Source: Anianibacter sp965662745
Lineage (GTDB): Bacteria > Pseudomonadota > Alphaproteobacteria > Rhodobacterales > Rhodobacteraceae
Assembly: GCA_965662745.1 (NCBI GenBank)
Contig: CBFIJK010000011.1
Location: 7,588 to 71,587 of the forward strand
Direction: 5' to 3'
Length of the DNA stretch: 64,000 nucleotides
Under the pieces are notes generated by a model. That model was not told the origin of the DNA, did not search any database, and was given only the letters and a program-made list of their open reading frames with translations. Positions 62,404 through 64,000 of the stretch are shown here, in pieces. Position numbers and translations under genes: made by a program. The stretch's first letter is position 1. The number at the start of each line of letters is the position of its first letter.

Positions 62404-63099
62404 ATGGAAACCGAAACCCTTGCGATGGCGCAGGAGATCGACTTCTCCTTTTTCGCCCTATTCTGGCGCTCGACCTTCACGGTCAAGCTTGTGATGCTGA
62501 TGCTGATCCTCGCGTCCTTCTGGTCTTGGTCGATCATCATTCAAAAGCTGATCGCCTTCCGGCGCGCGCGCTCTAATGCGGCATCTTTCGATGCAGCGTT
62601 CTGGTCGGGCGAGCCGCTGGACGAGCTTTACGAACAGATCGGCCCGACGCCCGAGGGCCGCGCCGAACGCGTGTTCGCTGCCGGGATGCTGGAATGGCGG
62701 CGCAGCCACCGGCAGGACGGCAACCTGATCCCTGGCGCCTCGTCGCGGATCGACCGGTCCATGGATGTCGCCATCGGCAAGGAAAGCGAGGACCTGACCG
62801 CCGGTCTTCCATTCCTCGCGACTGTCGGTTCAACCGCGCCCTTCATCGGCCTTTTCGGCACCGTCTGGGGCATCATGCACGCTTTCACCGAGATCGCGGC
62901 GCAGCAGAATACCTCTCTCGTCGTCGTCGCCCCGGGCATTGCCGAGGCGCTTTTGGCGACCGCGCTTGGTCTTCTTGCGGCCATCCCGGCGGTGATCTTC
63001 TACAACAAGCTGTCGGCGGATGCCGACCGTATCGCCGGCGGGTATGAATCCTTTGCCGATGAGTTTTCCACCATCCTGTCGCGCCAGCTGGACGGCTGA
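62404..63099 (+). CDS. tolQ: TolQ, inner-membrane motor protein
   Basis: TolQ with TolR forms the proton-driven motor of the Tol-Pal system. The 231-aa ExbB/TolQ-family protein has three membrane helices: ALFWRSTFTVKLVMLMLILAS at the N-terminus and two near the end (LPFLATVGSTAPFIGLFGTVWGIM and LATALGLLAAIPAVIFYN). The start follows GAGCAGGACAT. Confidence 0.95.
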   Translation: METETLAMAQEIDFSFFALFWRSTFTVKLVMLMLILASFWSWSIIIQKLIAFRRARSNAASFDAAFWSGEPLDELYEQIGPTPEGRAERVFAAGMLEWRRSHRQDGNLIPGASSRIDRSMDVAIGKESEDLTAGLPFLATVGSTAPFIGLFGTVWGIMHAFTEIAAQQNTSLVVVAPGIAEALLATALGLLAAIPAVIFYNKLSADADRIAGGYESFADEFSTILSRQLDG

Positions 63100-63102
63100 C
63101 CG

Positions 63103-63570
63103 ATGGGCGCGGGTGTCATCAAATCGGGCGGCAAGGGTGGTCGCGGGCGCAGACGCCGCCGCGCGCAGCCCATGGCGGAAATCAACGTCACGCCCTTCGT
63201 GGACGTGATGCTTGTGCTCTTGATCATCTTCATGGTCGCCGCGCCCCTTCTGACCGTGGGCGTTCCTGTCGAATTGCCTGAAACCGCGGCAGAGGCGCTG
63301 CCCGTGGAAACCGAAGAGCCGCTATCGGTCACGCTGACCGCCGATGGCACCGTGATGATCCAGACGACCGAGGTCGCACGCGGCGATCTGGTCTCGCGTC
63401 TTCAGGCGATCGCGGGCGAGCGGGCGACCGACAAGATTTTCCTGCGCGCCGATGGTGCGGTGCCCTATGCCGAGGTCGCCCAGATCATGGGCGCACTCAA
63501 CGCGGGCGGCTTTCGCAACATCGGTCTTGTGACCGACACGGGTGGTCCGACGCTTCGGTCGGGCAACTGA
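63103..63570 (+). CDS. tolR: TolR, inner-membrane motor protein
   Basis: The 155-aa ExbD/TolR-family protein has a basic start (RGRRRRR), the proton-carrying Asp in MAEINVTPFVDVMLVLLIIFMV, stated here by its ends only, and the periplasmic domain with VELPETAAEAL and AVPYAEVAQIMGAL. It begins 3 bases after tolQ. Confidence 0.95.
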   Translation: MGAGVIKSGGKGGRGRRRRRAQPMAEINVTPFVDVMLVLLIIFMVAAPLLTVGVPVELPETAAEALPVETEEPLSVTLTADGTVMIQTTEVARGDLVSRLQAIAGERATDKIFLRADGAVPYAEVAQIMGALNAGGFRNIGLVTDTGGPTLRSGN

Positions 63571-63583
63571 CGGCGGCGCGCGG

Positions 63584-64000
63584 ATGAATCTCGGCCAGAA
63601 AATCTCTGGTATCGGCCATCTCGGGCTGATCACGGTGCTTCTGGCGGGCGACTGGTTTCTGCCGGGCCCGCCGCCCGAGCCGCCGCAATCGGTTGATGTG
63701 TCGATGATCACAGAGGCGGAATTCGCCGCGCTCGTGTCGGACACCCCGCGCCCCGAAAATCCCGCTCAAACCGAGGCCCCGGTGACCGATCCGGCGCCGG
63801 AACCGCCCGCGCCCGAAACCCCGCCGGAGCAGGCAGAGCAGCCCGATCCAACCCCACCGTCAGAGCCGGACCCGGTGCCGGAACCGCCCGCGCCGCTGGC
63901 CCCGCGGGCAGAAGTCGACCCTGAACCGCCGCAGGACCCCGTGCCACCCACGCCCGACCCTGGCGCCGATGTGCCCGACACCCAAAGCGCCGATCCCACG
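63584..64000 (+). CDS. tolA: TolA, N-terminal part (runs off window)
   Basis: Reading from ATG 63584 gives 139 codons without stop to the edge. The start MNLGQKISGIGHLGLITVLL is one membrane helix. It leads into a long Pro/Glu-rich linker (PPPEPPQS, then PPAPETPPEQ and PPAPLAPRAEV-type repeats) of the TolA/TonB spanning type. Position directly after tolR identifies it as TolA. The C-terminal domain that contacts Pal or TolB is outside the window. Confidence 0.85.
   Translation, partial: MNLGQKISGIGHLGLITVLLAGDWFLPGPPPEPPQSVDVSMITEAEFAALVSDTPRPENPAQTEAPVTDPAPEPPAPETPPEQAEQPDPTPPSEPDPVPEPPAPLAPRAEVDPEPPQDPVPPTPDPGADVPDTQSADPT

Noticed and set aside
1..64000. tRNA genes, CRISPR arrays, prophage or integron
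   Set aside because: No cloverleaf with a TTCGA arm in a gap, no regularly spaced repeats and no integrase or phage genes were seen by eye.

Overview
The window looks like a chromosomal segment of an alphaproteobacterium of the Rhodobacterales (roseobacter/Rhodobacter type). The basis is high GC content, the family-level look of the proteins (Hint_2-type protein, propionyl-CoA synthetase, PCuAC copper chaperone, Cox11/SURF1 oxidase genes, OmpA-type protein in the Tad locus), and gene orders familiar from that group. I see no tRNA, rRNA, CRISPR array, prophage or intact insertion sequence.

Layout. 1-2.05 kb: minus-strand nucleoside salvage operon cdd-deoA-deoB (deoB runs off the left edge). 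2.2-9.6 kb: central carbon genes, maeB behind a perfect 18-bp palindrome and prpE behind TTTGCAAA sites like those of the short-chain fatty acyl-CoA regulator family, plus a Hint-domain protein, a DUF421 gene fused in frame to the wreck of a DUF4396 gene, and nadK. 9.7-24.5 kb: housekeeping genes (glyA, lepA, rpmB, meaB, hrpB, gnd), a sirtuin, a tyrosine phosphatase and copper-handling genes. A frameshifted REP-associated transposase with three matching REP hairpins sits at 12.3-12.9 kb. 24.5-30.5 kb: a decayed SulP transporter, mtnP, apt, a GlcD-type dehydrogenase and a secreted metallo-beta-lactamase-fold protein. 29.9-37.4 kb: a long minus-strand cluster of cytochrome oxidase genes (coxB, ctaB, a 62-aa protein, ctaG, coxC, surf1) running on into thrC, an M16 peptidase and a RimJ-like acetyltransferase. 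37.6-46.0 kb: tldD, a GNAT gene, dprA, topA, and scoA/scoB with a LOV histidine kinase gene between the two transferase subunits. 46.1-47.8 kb: two small related secreted proteins and a lytic transglycosylase.

48.1-60.3 kb holds a complete-looking Tad (tight adherence) pilus locus: two Flp pilins separated by a terminator, then CpaB, the CpaC secretin, an OmpA-family lipoprotein where CpaD is often found, CpaE/TadZ, CpaF/TadA, TadB, TadC, two TPR lipoproteins, a prepilin peptidase and a Tad-linked AAA ATPase. A metallophosphatase and a gene of unknown function lead into ybgC-tolQ-tolR-tolA, which is cut by the right edge.

The observations I rate highest are the LOV kinase inside the scoAB operon, the REP/RAYT module including a hairpin over the transposase start, the regulatory sites at prpE and maeB, two pseudogenes whose decay can be read base by base, and the pair of small secreted proteins. 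None of these amounts to a wholly new system on sequence alone. The scoA-LOV-scoB arrangement is the closest to an unexpected one.
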